This document shows positions 38,162 through 46,917 of a stretch of DNA of 64,000 bases, in pieces (positions within the stretch are counted from its first letter, which is position 1; the number at the start of each line of letters is the position of its first letter). This DNA is from Lipingzhangella_A rawalii (GTDB lineage Bacteria; Actinomycetota; Actinomycetes; Streptosporangiales; Streptosporangiaceae). The DNA lies in assembly GCF_031628175.1 (NCBI RefSeq), contig NZ_JAVLVT010000003.1, positions 558,001 through 622,000 of the forward strand, in the 5' to 3' direction. The notes under the pieces were generated by a model. That model worked only from the letters and a program-made list of their open reading frames with translations. It did not search any database and had not been told where the DNA came from. Made by a program: the position numbers and the translations under genes.

Positions 38162-39312
38162 GCTTCGTCGAGACCGAGGCACAGCACGATCTGCGGGCCG
38201 CGGTTGCCAAACTGGGCCGGCGCTACACCTTCACCGACTACGTGCTGCCCAAGGCGCGCGCCAAGGAGCCGCTCACCGAGCTGTGGCAGGACGCGGCTCG
38301 TCACGGCTATCTCGGGGTCAACCTTCCCGAGGAGTACGGCGGGGGCGGCGCCGGCATCTACGAACTGGCCCTGGTCCAGGAGGAACTCGCCGCCAACGGC
38401 GCGGGGCTGCTTCTGGTCGTGGTGTCCCCAGCGATCTGCGGCACCATCATCGCCCGCTACGGCACCAGCCAGCAGCAACAGCGCTGGCTCCCGGGGCTGG
38501 CCGCGGGAACGACGATCATGGCCTTCGCGATCACCGAGCCCGACGCCGGATCGAACGCGCACCGCATCACCACCACCGCCCGCCGGGTGGACGGGGCGTG
38601 GGTGCTGCACGGCAGCAAGGTGTTCATCTCCGGGGTGGATCAGGCCGACGCCGTCCTGGTGGTGGCACGGATCGAGACCGAGGGCAAGCTGCGGCCCGCG
38701 CTGTTCGTCGTACCGACGGACGCCCCCCATTTCGTGGCCCAGCCCATGGATATGGACCTGGTGCAGCCCGACCGGCAATTCACCCTGCATCTGGACGGTG
38801 TGCGCCTGGGGGACGAACATCTGGTGGGCGAGGCCGACGCGGCACTGCTCCAGCTGTTCGCGGGCCTCAATCCGGAACGGATCCTGGGCGCCGCGCTGGC
38901 GGTCGGTACCGGGCGCTACGCCCTGGACCAGGCAGTGAGCTATGCGAAGAGCCGGCAGGTGTGGCGCCAGCCGATCGGCACCCACCAGGGGCTGGCACAT
39001 CCGCTCGCCCAACGCAGGATCGAGCTGGACCTGGCCGCGCTGAAGACCAGGCAGGCCGCTTCCCTGTACGACGAGGGCTGGGAGGACGCAGCCGCGGAGG
39101 CCGCCAACATGGCCAAGTACGCCGCGGCCGAGGCCAGCATCGGCTGTCTCGACCAGGCCATCCAGACCTTGGGCGGGTCCGGGCTGGCTGCCGAGCACGG
39201 CCTGGCGGCCATGCTCGGGATGGCCCGCATCGCCCGTGTCGCCCCGGTCAGCCGGGAAATGGTCCTGAACTTCGTCGCCGAACACAGCCTGGGCCTGCCC
39301 AAGTCCTACTGA
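38158..39312 (+). CDS. Acyl-CoA dehydrogenase, second paralogue
   Basis: A 384-residue acyl-CoA dehydrogenase, last gene of the five-step operon, its ATG overlapping the carboxylase stop. Motifs: LGVNLPEEYGGGGAGIYELALVQEEL, MAFAITEPDAGSNAHRITTTA, HGSKVFISGVDQADAVLVV, and TLGGSGLAAEHGLAAMLGMARIARVAPVSRE. It differs clearly from the paralogue upstream, so the pathway probably has two separate oxidation steps. Substrate not determinable. Confidence 0.92.
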   Translation: MSFVETEAQHDLRAAVAKLGRRYTFTDYVLPKARAKEPLTELWQDAARHGYLGVNLPEEYGGGGAGIYELALVQEELAANGAGLLLVVVSPAICGTIIARYGTSQQQQRWLPGLAAGTTIMAFAITEPDAGSNAHRITTTARRVDGAWVLHGSKVFISGVDQADAVLVVARIETEGKLRPALFVVPTDAPHFVAQPMDMDLVQPDRQFTLHLDGVRLGDEHLVGEADAALLQLFAGLNPERILGAALAVGTGRYALDQAVSYAKSRQVWRQPIGTHQGLAHPLAQRRIELDLAALKTRQAASLYDEGWEDAAAEAANMAKYAAAEASIGCLDQAIQTLGGSGLAAEHGLAAMLGMARIARVAPVSREMVLNFVAEHSLGLPKSY

Positions 39313-39537
39313 CTTCTGGTCGCCGCTCCACTGCGTTCCCGGGGCCGTCCGGGACGCGGGGCGCCGATCCCGCACGCGCTGGCCAGGCACTATGGTCAGA
39401 TCTGGTTTCCCGATGTCGGGGCAGCACGCACCGCCCGCCGGTCCGGAAACGCCGCGCCGGTCGGGGCGCTTCCGGCGCAGACACAGCCACCGACGGGAAT
39501 CCGTGACGAGACACCCCGGCGCCAGGAAGTAGGACCG
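39313..39537. other. Intergenic region ahead of the TetR gene
   Basis: 225 bases with a GC-rich hairpin candidate near 39342-39360 that could terminate the acyl-CoA operon. No gene seen on either strand. Confidence 0.4.
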
Positions 39538-40161
39538 ATGCCCACCCGCGAACCCAAACAGGAACGCAGCCGTGCCACCCGGCAGCGCCTGCTGGAATCG
39601 GCCATCGACTGCCTGGCCGCCTACGGCTGGCATGCGACCACGATGGGCGTCGTAGCCGAACACGCCGGGGTGTCCCGCGGGGCGGCACAGCATCACTTCC
39701 CCACCCGCGAGGATCTGATCACCGCGGCCCTGGAGTACATGACCGAGAGCCGGCTGGAACGAATCCGTGCCGAGGTGGACGCCCTGCCCCAGGGGCCCGG
39801 ACGTACCGAGGCGGCGTTGCGCCGGGTCGTGGACTGCTTCACCGACCCCCTGTTCAAGGCGGCACTCCAGGTGTGGACCGCCGCCGCGGCCGACGAGCGG
39901 TTGCGTGCGCGCATCGTTCCGCTGGAGGAACGGTTCGGGCGGCGCGCCCACCACGCCACGGTGGAGTTGCTGGGGGTGGACGACAGCGACCCGCTGGCCC
40001 ACCGGCTGGTGCAGGCGACCCTGGACATGGCCCGCGGGTTCGGGCTCGCCGACGTACTCACTGACGATTCGGCCCGCCGTTCGGGCATCATCCGGCAGTG
40101 GGCCGCAACGTTGGACGCGGCGCTGGCGCCGGGGCGGGAACAGCCCGAATGGACACTGTAG
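39538..40161 (+). CDS. TetR-family transcriptional regulator
   Basis: A 207-residue repressor. N-terminal helix-turn-helix: TRQRLLESAIDCLAAYGWHATTMGVVAEHAGVSRGAAQHHFPTRED. The C-terminal ligand domain is helical with no named ligand. ATG at 39538 with AGGAAGTAGGA upstream. Placed between the acyl-CoA operon and the esterase, each of which has a palindromic operator at its front, it probably represses one or both; ligand likely an acyl-CoA intermediate. Confidence 0.9.
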   Translation: MPTREPKQERSRATRQRLLESAIDCLAAYGWHATTMGVVAEHAGVSRGAAQHHFPTREDLITAALEYMTESRLERIRAEVDALPQGPGRTEAALRRVVDCFTDPLFKAALQVWTAAAADERLRARIVPLEERFGRRAHHATVELLGVDDSDPLAHRLVQATLDMARGFGLADVLTDDSARRSGIIRQWAATLDAALAPGREQPEWTL

Positions 40162-40235
40162 CGGCGGTTCGACAGTCACGTGGGGTTTGGCGGCCCCTTT
40201 CCCCGGGCGTGGTGATTGACGTACAGTTCCCGGAA

Positions 40236-40253
40236 ATACCAACCGGTCGGTAT
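40236..40253. promoter_or_regulatory. 18-base TetR-type palindrome ahead of the esterase gene
   Basis: ATACCAACCGGTCGGTAT is a near-perfect palindrome (one mismatched pair) centred on ACCGGT, a common TetR operator shape. It is 21 bases upstream of the esterase start and 15 bases downstream of a TTGACG -35-like box (40216-40221), so binding would block transcription. Confidence 0.7.
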
Positions 40254-40273
40254 CTTGGTGGGAGTCGTGGCCC

Positions 40274-41725
40274 ATGGAGTTTGTCACCACCGGCGGCCGG
40301 GTGCTGGGCACCCGGGCGGCCGACGGCATCGTGACCGCACGCGGAATCCCCTACGCCGCCCCACCGTTCGGGGCGCGCAGGTTCCAGCCGCCCGCCCCAC
40401 CGCTGGGGTGGTCCAGCCCCCGCGAGTGCCACGACTTCGGTCCCGTGCCGCCACAGCGGGCCGTCATGCCCGGCACCCCGACCTGGACTCCCGGCGAGGA
40501 GGACGTGCTCACCGTCAACGTCTGGGCCCCGGAACACGCCCAGCACGCCCCGGTACTGGTGTGGCTCTACGGTGGCGCCTACATCTTCGGTAGCTCCGCC
40601 GAACCCCTCTACGACGGTACCCCGCTGGCGCGAACCGGCCTCGTGGTGGTCTCCTGCAACTACCGGGTGGGGTTTGAAGGTTTCGGGCACGTTCCCGACG
40701 CCCCGGACAACCGCGCCCTGCTCGACCAGGCCGCCGCCCTGGCCTGGGTGCGCGACAACATCGAGGCCTTTGGCGGGGATCCCGGAAACGTCACCGTGGC
40801 CGGAGAATCCGCCGGCGCCGGCTCGGTGATGTGCCTGATGGCCATGCCCGAGGCGCGGTACCTGTTCCACCGCGCCATCGCGCACAGTATCCCCCGCACG
40901 ATGCTGCGCCCGCCCCAGGCCGCCACCGTGAGCGAACGCATCGCCGAGGCCGCCGGCACCACCGTGGAGTCCCTCGCGAAACTGGCGCCCGAACAGATCC
41001 TGGACGCCACCGACGTGGTCCTCGCCCACCACCGTGAGCATCACGTCCCAGGGTTCAACGCCACCCCGGTCACCCTGTTCGCCCCCGTGATCGACGGGAT
41101 CACCCTGCCCCGGGACCCTCTGCCGGTCCCTGCCACATCCGACATTCCGCTGCTGGCGCTGCACACCCTGCACGAATACCGCCTGTTTGCCGCCCTGGAT
41201 CCGGCGTTGCGGATCGACGACGACGCGGCGCTGACCGCCGTCGCCGCTGAGCTGGGGCTCGCCCCGGCGGCGGTGGAGTCGTACCGGGAGCTCCACCCCG
41301 GATCCAGCCGCACCGAACTGTTCTGCGCGATGAAGGGCGACGCGCTGTTCACGGAAGTCACCGCGCGAGCCGTGGAGTCCCACGCCGCGGCGGGTGGCCG
41401 GGCCCACCTCGCACGACTGGCTCTGGAGAGCGGCGGCATGCAGGGCTGGATGCGCGCCTGCCACGCTCTGGACCTGCCACTGGTGTTCGGCAACTTGGAC
41501 GTGGGGCTGGCGTTGTCGCTCCTGGACGGGCTGCCACGGGAGGAGGTGGCCGCGCTGTCCAAACGCATGATGCGGGCCTGGGCGGATTTCGCCCGCCACG
41601 GGGACCCCGGTTGGGACGCGGCCACGCCGCAGGCCCTACCGGTGCGGGAGTGGAACCTGCACGACCGCACCGTTGCGCGGGACGACTCCCCGGTGCGGAA
41701 CCTGTGGTCGGGCGTGCCGCTGTGA
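40274..41725 (+). CDS. Type B carboxylesterase
   Basis: A 483-residue alpha/beta hydrolase of the carboxylesterase/PnbA family. Nucleophile elbow GESAGAGS with Ser179; oxyanion loop WLYGGAYIFGSS; N-terminal GIPYAAPPFGARRF block typical of the family; C-terminal His likely in ACHALDLPLVFGN. No signal peptide, so cytosolic. With a TetR operator at its promoter, it may release an acyl or alcohol part that enters the neighbouring acyl-CoA pathway; that link is inference. Confidence 0.92.
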   Translation: MEFVTTGGRVLGTRAADGIVTARGIPYAAPPFGARRFQPPAPPLGWSSPRECHDFGPVPPQRAVMPGTPTWTPGEEDVLTVNVWAPEHAQHAPVLVWLYGGAYIFGSSAEPLYDGTPLARTGLVVVSCNYRVGFEGFGHVPDAPDNRALLDQAAALAWVRDNIEAFGGDPGNVTVAGESAGAGSVMCLMAMPEARYLFHRAIAHSIPRTMLRPPQAATVSERIAEAAGTTVESLAKLAPEQILDATDVVLAHHREHHVPGFNATPVTLFAPVIDGITLPRDPLPVPATSDIPLLALHTLHEYRLFAALDPALRIDDDAALTAVAAELGLAPAAVESYRELHPGSSRTELFCAMKGDALFTEVTARAVESHAAAGGRAHLARLALESGGMQGWMRACHALDLPLVFGNLDVGLALSLLDGLPREEVAALSKRMMRAWADFARHGDPGWDAATPQALPVREWNLHDRTVARDDSPVRNLWSGVPL

Positions 41726-41777
41726 CGCCGGCACAGCCCCCGTCCCGGTCCACGTCACCGGGGCTGTGCGGCCGGCG
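41726..41777 (+). terminator. Terminator after the esterase gene
   Basis: Long imperfect stem: CGCCGGCACAGCCCC (41726-41740) pairs with GGGGCTGTGC plus GCCGGCG (41760-41777) with one bulged G. It starts immediately after the stop. Confidence 0.7.
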
Positions 41778-41875
41778 GTGAAACTCGGGATCTCGATGAG
41801 TCCCCTGAGGTGGTGTGCGATCCCCGTCTGCCAGGTATGACACCAGAGGCAGGCACACGTGCAAGGGGGAGCACC

Positions 41876-43828
41876 ATGGTCGATGCCGACATCCAGCCCG
41901 ACGTTGCCCAGCTCCAGGAACTCCTGGACGGGCGATGGGCCCGGGTGCGCCAGCTGGCGCGGGACGAGCTACGCGGGCCACTGTTCACGCCGGTCCCCGA
42001 GCGGGGCACCGAGGAGCACCGGGACCGGGTATCCGCCCAGCTGGCCGCGCTCGCGGGCACCGAACTCGTCGGATACGGATTCCCCGCCACCTACGGGGGT
42101 TCCGACGACGTGGGCGCCTCGGTGGTCGCCTTCGAGATGCTGGTGTGCGACCTGTCCCTCATGGTCAAGATGGGAGTGCAGTGGGGCCTGTTCGGGGGAG
42201 CCCTGCATGCGCTGGGCACCGAGCACCACCACCGCACCTACCTGCCGCAGGTGGTCTCGGGGCAGCTCCTGGGCTGCTTCGCGATGACCGAGACCGGCCA
42301 CGGTTCGGACGTGCAACGGCTGCGTACGACCGCCGAGTACGACGCGGCCACAGAAGAGTTCGTCGTGCACACCCCCGACGACGACGCGCGCAAGGACTAC
42401 ATCGGTAACGCCGCCCGGGACGGACGGATGGCGGTCGTGTTCGCGCAGCTGCACACCCGGGGGGAGGAGCACGGCGTGCACGCCCTGCTCGTGCCCCTTC
42501 GGGACGAACATGGCCATCCCCGACCCGGCGTGCGGATCGAGGACTGTGGACGCAAGTTCGGCCTCAACGGAGTCGACAACGGTCGGATCTGGTTCGACCG
42601 GGTGCGCGTACCCCGTGCGGCACTGTTGGACCGCTACGGCCAGGTCGCCGCGGACGGCACCTACTCCAGCCCGATCGCCAGCCGGAACCGACGGTTCTTC
42701 ACCATGCTCGGCACCCTCGTGCGCGGCCGAATCAGTGTGGCGGGGGGCGCGCTGAACGCGACCCAGGCGGCCCTGTCCATCGCCGTACGCTACGCCGAGA
42801 CTCGCCGTCAGGGCGAGCGGGCCCCCGGCGAAGAGGAGGTGCCGCTGCTGGACTACCGCACCCACCAGCGGCGGCTGCTGCCGGCCCTGGCCCGCACCTA
42901 CGCGCTACGCTTCGCCCAGGAGGAACTGGTCCGGGCTCTGTACGACAGTGCGCACGTCCAGACACTCAACGACCATGACCAGCGCGAACTTGAGGCCCGC
43001 GCTGCGGGAATCAAGGCGGTGGCGACCTGGCACGCCACCCGGACGATCCAGACGTGCCGGGAGGCCTGCGGCGGGGCGGGCTATCTGGCGGCCAACCGGT
43101 TGCCGCAGCTGATGGCGGACACGGAGGTGTTCACCACCTTCGAGGGGGACAACACCGTACTGATGCAGCTGGTCACCAAAGGTCTGCTCACCGACTACCG
43201 GCAGGAGTTCGGGGAGCTCGACCCGATCGGTATGGCGCGCTTCGTGGCGGGCCAGTTCTTCGGCGCCGTCATCGAACGCACCGCCGCCCGCTCGGTCATC
43301 GAGCGTCTCGTGGATGCCGCCCCGGGACGCAGCGAATCCAGCGGTGTGCACGACCGCGGTTGGCACCTGCGGCTGTTGGAGGACCGGGAACGCCACATGG
43401 TGGACGGGCTGGCTCGACGGCTGCGCCGTGCCGGCTCCGGCCGGGCCGCCTTCGAGGAATTCAACAACACCCAGGACCACATACTCGCGGCGGCCCGCGC
43501 CCACATCGACCGGGTGGTACTGGAGGCCTTCGTCGCGGCGATCGAACGCTGCACCCACGACGACACCCGCACCCTGCTGGACCTGCTGTGTGACCTGTAC
43601 GTATTGTCCACGATCGAGGAGGACCGGGCCTGGTTCCTGGAACACGAGCGGCTGACCACGGCCCGAGCAAAGGCCGTGAAGGAGGGCGTGAACGCGTTGT
43701 GCGCGACCCTGCGTCCCCACGCCCGAACGCTCGTGGACGCCTTTGCCCTGCCGGAGGAGTGGCTGGCCGCGCCGATCGCCGTGGCGGACGGTACCGGGCG
43801 GGCGCAGGAGCACAGCGCCGTGGGGTGA
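41876..43828 (+). CDS. Acyl-CoA oxidase/dehydrogenase-like flavoprotein
   Basis: A 650-residue protein of the acyl-CoA oxidase type, larger than the two dehydrogenases nearby. Seen: CFAMTETGHGSDVQRLRTTAEYD (FAD/substrate loop), ARDGRMAVVFAQL, FGLNGVDNGRIWFDRVRVPR, and CREACGGAGYLAANRLPQLMADTEVFTTFEGDNTVLMQ, with the Glu of FEGDN as likely base. The C-terminal 200 residues match the oxidase extra domain. ATG at 41876 with AAGGGGGAG upstream. Single gene, probably part of the same acyl-CoA catabolism. Confidence 0.9.
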   Translation: MVDADIQPDVAQLQELLDGRWARVRQLARDELRGPLFTPVPERGTEEHRDRVSAQLAALAGTELVGYGFPATYGGSDDVGASVVAFEMLVCDLSLMVKMGVQWGLFGGALHALGTEHHHRTYLPQVVSGQLLGCFAMTETGHGSDVQRLRTTAEYDAATEEFVVHTPDDDARKDYIGNAARDGRMAVVFAQLHTRGEEHGVHALLVPLRDEHGHPRPGVRIEDCGRKFGLNGVDNGRIWFDRVRVPRAALLDRYGQVAADGTYSSPIASRNRRFFTMLGTLVRGRISVAGGALNATQAALSIAVRYAETRRQGERAPGEEEVPLLDYRTHQRRLLPALARTYALRFAQEELVRALYDSAHVQTLNDHDQRELEARAAGIKAVATWHATRTIQTCREACGGAGYLAANRLPQLMADTEVFTTFEGDNTVLMQLVTKGLLTDYRQEFGELDPIGMARFVAGQFFGAVIERTAARSVIERLVDAAPGRSESSGVHDRGWHLRLLEDRERHMVDGLARRLRRAGSGRAAFEEFNNTQDHILAAARAHIDRVVLEAFVAAIERCTHDDTRTLLDLLCDLYVLSTIEEDRAWFLEHERLTTARAKAVKEGVNALCATLRPHARTLVDAFALPEEWLAAPIAVADGTGRAQEHSAVG

Positions 43829-43845
43829 GCCGACGGTGCCCTAAG

Positions 43846-43896
43846 ACAACCTGGTCGCCACCGGTTGTTGGAGGGGCTGGCATCGTCGTCTACCGT
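43846..43896 (+). promoter_or_regulatory. cas3 promoter region with inverted repeat and guide match
   Basis: ACAACC (43846) and GGTTGT (43863-43868) frame an inverted repeat; the inner TGGT/ACC extends it. A -35-like TTGTTG (43865-43870) is followed by TCTACC or TACCGT as -10 (43889-43896). Bases 43859-43872 match the first 14 spacer-like bases of the lone CRISPR repeat element at 12 positions. The site is 60-75 bases upstream of the cas3 ATG. Confidence 0.5.
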
Positions 43897-43932
43897 GAGC
43901 CACAGCGACGTACGCTGTCCAGTGAGGATCCC

Positions 43933-46461
43933 ATGGCACGCAGTACCGGCGGGGTGGGCCCGGTGACTGGCCCCCTGGCCAAGTCCGGAAAGAACCCGGA
44001 GCACGTGCATCCCTTGGTGTGCCACACTATCGACACCGCCGTTGTGGCCGAAGTGATGTATTCACGGGTGGTTGGGCCCCGGGTCCGGGATGAGTTGCAG
44101 CGTGGGCTTAGACCGCTGGGAGACCCAGAACGATGGGTAGCAGTGCTGTGTGGGCTTCACGACTTGGGCAAATGTAGCCCAGCATTCCAGGGTCGGTTTC
44201 CCGGGCAGTCTGACTCGCGACTGGCGCCAGAGGCGCAGGAAGTGCTGAACCTCAACCGGCCGAACTCCGGGGTGCCGCGGGTGGACATCTGGCACAGCAC
44301 CCTCTCTGCGCTGCACATGAGCGACATGCTGACGAGACTGGGCGCTCCCGAAGCCACGGTGACAGGGATTGCCGACATCCTGGGCGGACATCACGGTTGG
44401 TTCCCGGCACCCGGAGCGGTGCGGCACGCGCAGGACTACGCTGCCCAGCACGGAGGCCGAGACTGGCACGCGGCCCGTGACGACCTGGTGCGTACGGTTC
44501 TCGAACTGTGGGGACTCGATCCGCAACATTCCGAATGGCCACAGGTGGAGCTTTCCGTCATCGCTGCTGTCGGTCTAGCGGGGTTAACCACAATCAGTGA
44601 CTGGATTGCCTCAGATGCAAGCCGGTTTCCCTACCATCCACAGGTAGGAGATCTGGTCGCCTACCGGGACTATGCGCGAAAGGTCGGTAAACAGATTCCC
44701 GCTGACCTCGCGTGGAATCCCTGGAGCCCACCGAAGTCCCCGAGCTACCACACGCTGTTTCCGAACCAGGGGGAACCACGAGGCCTACAGCGCGCGGTTG
44801 AGCGGCTGGTCGCTGGCTGCGTCACGCCCGGCGTGATGATGATCGAGGCTCCTACCGGAGAGGGCAAGACCCGGGCGGGGCTGATCGCTGCTGCCGCGTT
44901 GGCACGAAACCTAGGGTTGTCCGGACTGTACGTGGCCTTGCCTACCCGCGCGTTGAGCCGACAGAGCCACCATGAGTTACAGGAGACCTTGGTACGCACC
45001 GGTTCCCCATTGCGGGCGCATCGGGTCTACTCGGGAGCACAGGAGGATCGTGCTACGGACGAACCGCCCGTCCGGCCCACAGATGTGGGCGCGGACGGGG
45101 CGGAGACGTTCATCGGGCGCGACGAACGGGACGAGGACTCCCCACTGTCGTGGTTCGTGCGTAAACGGGGGCTGTTGTTTCCGATCGGGACGGGCACGAT
45201 TGACCAGGCCTTGTACGCGGTCAACCGGAGCCGACACAACTTCGTGCGCCTGACCGGACTGAGTACCAAGGTTCTGCTCGTGGACGAGGCGCACTCTTAT
45301 GACGCGTTCACCAACCGGGAGTTCACCGTATTGATGTGGTGGTGTGGGCGGCTCGGTATCCCCGTCGTGCTCATGTCGGCTACGCTACCCGCCCACGTCC
45401 GTGTGGAGCTGGTCGCCCAATGGCAGGCTGGTAACCGCGGCGAGACTCGATCCGATGCGCACCAGGTTCCGAAGGGTACTGGAACCTGGGCGGTCTCCTG
45501 GTATGACGGCCACCGGCAAGTGGCTCGGCAAGAATTCGCTCCGATCCGCCACAAGCGGGTCAAACTGACCCATATGCCCGACGACTTCGCGGCCATCGCC
45601 AATGCGGTCCTGCGTCGTGTCGAGGGCGGTGGCTGCGCGATGATCGTGCTGAACACGGTGTCCCGGGTACAGCGGATGTGGCAGTGTCTCCAGAAGTCGC
45701 TTCTAGGACTGGATGGTCCGCCCCATCTGGTCAGGATCCACGGACAGCTCGACGACTCGGAGCGCCGTGACTGCGAGGCCGAGGTGCTGGGGCTGTTGGG
45801 GACCACAGCACGGCAGGATCGGCATGGCATCGTGGTGGGTACCTCTGTGCTGGAGCACGGTCTGGACGTCTGCGCCGATCTCCTCGTGTCGGATCTGTGT
45901 CCGGTGGACCTGTTGCTCCAGCGGCTTGGCCGGCTACATCGGGACGACACGCGTTCGCGTCCGGACCAGCTGACCATACCGGAGCTGCTGCTGGTGGACT
46001 CGACGGAACACCTTGAGGGTGGTTCCGGTGCCGCACCGGCAGCGGACCTCCCGGCGGGACACACGAGGATCCACCCCCCGCTGCTCCTGCGGGGCACGCG
46101 GGGGCTATTGCGGACGCGCACCGAAGTCGACCTTCCCACCGAAATTCCTCGGTTGGTGCACCAGCTCTACGGTGGGTTGACCAATCAGGAGCGCGAGGAG
46201 CTGTGGCGCTGGGGTGGAGCCAGACGGATTCACCAGGCAGCCGCCCCGGCTGACCCGGGAGACACCCAACCGACGGGCGAGGCAGAGCTGACCGCTGCCG
46301 AAGAGCGCGTCCTAGCCGGGGACCGAGCGACCTACGCGCGTCGCATCGACCGGGGTGAGTTCCGCGGGAACCTCCAGTGTGTCCCCTTGTTACTCGACAG
46401 GGACCACATCGGCGAACTCACCAGGCAGTCGGTTTCCCCGAAGACCCGCGAGGGCCGCTGA
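43933..46461 (+). CDS. cas3: Type I-E Cas3 nuclease-helicase
   Basis: An 842-residue HD nuclease/SF2 helicase recruited by Cascade to unwind and degrade target DNA. HD domain: GLHDLGKCSPAFQGRF (His76, Asp77, Lys80) and DILGGHHGWF. Helicase: Walker A in EAPTGEGKTRAG (306-313), LPTRALSRQ, DEAH box at 451-454 (VDEAHSYDAF), SATLPAHVR, and C-terminal VVGTSVLEHGLDVCADLLVSD and LLQRLGRLHRD. All key residues look intact, so it should be active. ATG at 43933 with GAGG 6 bases upstream. The gene looks less GC-rich than its neighbours, in line with horizontal transfer. Separated from cas8e by 565 bases. Confidence 0.95.
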   Translation: MARSTGGVGPVTGPLAKSGKNPEHVHPLVCHTIDTAVVAEVMYSRVVGPRVRDELQRGLRPLGDPERWVAVLCGLHDLGKCSPAFQGRFPGQSDSRLAPEAQEVLNLNRPNSGVPRVDIWHSTLSALHMSDMLTRLGAPEATVTGIADILGGHHGWFPAPGAVRHAQDYAAQHGGRDWHAARDDLVRTVLELWGLDPQHSEWPQVELSVIAAVGLAGLTTISDWIASDASRFPYHPQVGDLVAYRDYARKVGKQIPADLAWNPWSPPKSPSYHTLFPNQGEPRGLQRAVERLVAGCVTPGVMMIEAPTGEGKTRAGLIAAAALARNLGLSGLYVALPTRALSRQSHHELQETLVRTGSPLRAHRVYSGAQEDRATDEPPVRPTDVGADGAETFIGRDERDEDSPLSWFVRKRGLLFPIGTGTIDQALYAVNRSRHNFVRLTGLSTKVLLVDEAHSYDAFTNREFTVLMWWCGRLGIPVVLMSATLPAHVRVELVAQWQAGNRGETRSDAHQVPKGTGTWAVSWYDGHRQVARQEFAPIRHKRVKLTHMPDDFAAIANAVLRRVEGGGCAMIVLNTVSRVQRMWQCLQKSLLGLDGPPHLVRIHGQLDDSERRDCEAEVLGLLGTTARQDRHGIVVGTSVLEHGLDVCADLLVSDLCPVDLLLQRLGRLHRDDTRSRPDQLTIPELLLVDSTEHLEGGSGAAPAADLPAGHTRIHPPLLLRGTRGLLRTRTEVDLPTEIPRLVHQLYGGLTNQEREELWRWGGARRIHQAAAPADPGDTQPTGEAELTAAEERVLAGDRATYARRIDRGEFRGNLQCVPLLLDRDHIGELTRQSVSPKTREGR

Positions 46462-46521
46462 CCCGGTGGAGGGGTGCACTGGGGTGGAGATGCGCCGCGC
46501 TGGAGGCGGTGGCCGGGCTAG

Positions 46522-46695
46522 CTATAGGGCGGTGAGCAGCAGGACGGCGAGTACTAACAGCAGCCCGATCGCGGCTGTGCGGGCTACGCGGAGGAGTGTG
46601 GTGGCCAGGGTGGTGACCGCGGCGTGGCTGATGACGAGGTGGTGGACCTGGAGGGCCGGCTCGTCGTGGCGGTCAGGGGCAGTACTGGGTGGCAC
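46522..46695 (-). CDS. Small single-pass membrane protein antisense within cas locus
   Basis: A 57-residue protein on the strand opposite to the cas genes, between cas3 and cas8e. GTG start at 46695 with a consensus AGGAG 7 bases upstream. A polar N-terminal half (PPSTAPDRHDEPALQVHHLVI) is followed by ATTLLRVARTAAIGLLLVLAVLLLTAL, an amphipathic-to-hydrophobic C-terminal helix with no residues after it, i.e. tail-anchored or pore-like. An in-frame TTG at 46764 would add 23 unlikely residues. I recognise no family. The form resembles type I toxin or small stress membrane peptides, but toxicity is only a possibility. Confidence 0.55.
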   Translation of the reverse strand: MPPSTAPDRHDEPALQVHHLVISHAAVTTLATTLLRVARTAAIGLLLVLAVLLLTAL

Positions 46696-46755
46696 GGGTG
46701 GGCTCCTGGAGGTCTGGGGGGTGGGGTGGGTGTCAGTGTGGCAGCAGGCTGATCC

Positions 46756-46785
46756 TTGTGTCAATAATTATGAACGCAGCATGAT
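46756..46785 (+). promoter_or_regulatory. Possible promoter of the guide/cas8e transcript
   Basis: TTGTGT (46756-46761) and CATGAT (46780-46785) are spaced by 18 bases in the only AT-rich patch of the gap (TCAATAATTATGAA). Transcription would start near 46792 and run through the lone repeat into cas8e. The -10 box begins a 13-base sequence, CATGATGCGCCCT, that recurs with one change at 46871-46883 just ahead of the repeat. Confidence 0.35.
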
Positions 46786-46888
46786 GCGCCCTTGATTCGT
46801 GTGGAAGGTGCTCGTGTCGTCCCCTATGCTGGCGATATCCCGAGCCACGTTCGGGATGGCTCTGGCGCGTCATGATGCGTCCTGGAGC

Positions 46889-46917
46889 ACTCTCCCCGCG
46901 CCCGCGGGGATGTCTTT
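46889..46917 (+). CRISPR. Solitary, end-degenerate type I-E CRISPR repeat
   Basis: A single 29-base unit ACTCT + hairpin + ATGTCTTT. The 16-base hairpin CCCCGCGCCCGCGGGG (46894-46909; 6-base stem, GCCC loop) differs at one base from the Escherichia coli I-E repeat hairpin and fits the 8-base 5' handle after the Cas6e cut (ATGTCTTT). Both flanks deviate from the actinobacterial I-E pattern that usually ends GGTCC-like. No second copy occurs in the window, so this is not an array. It lies on the coding strand of cas8e, 110 bases upstream of it. Confidence 0.75.
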
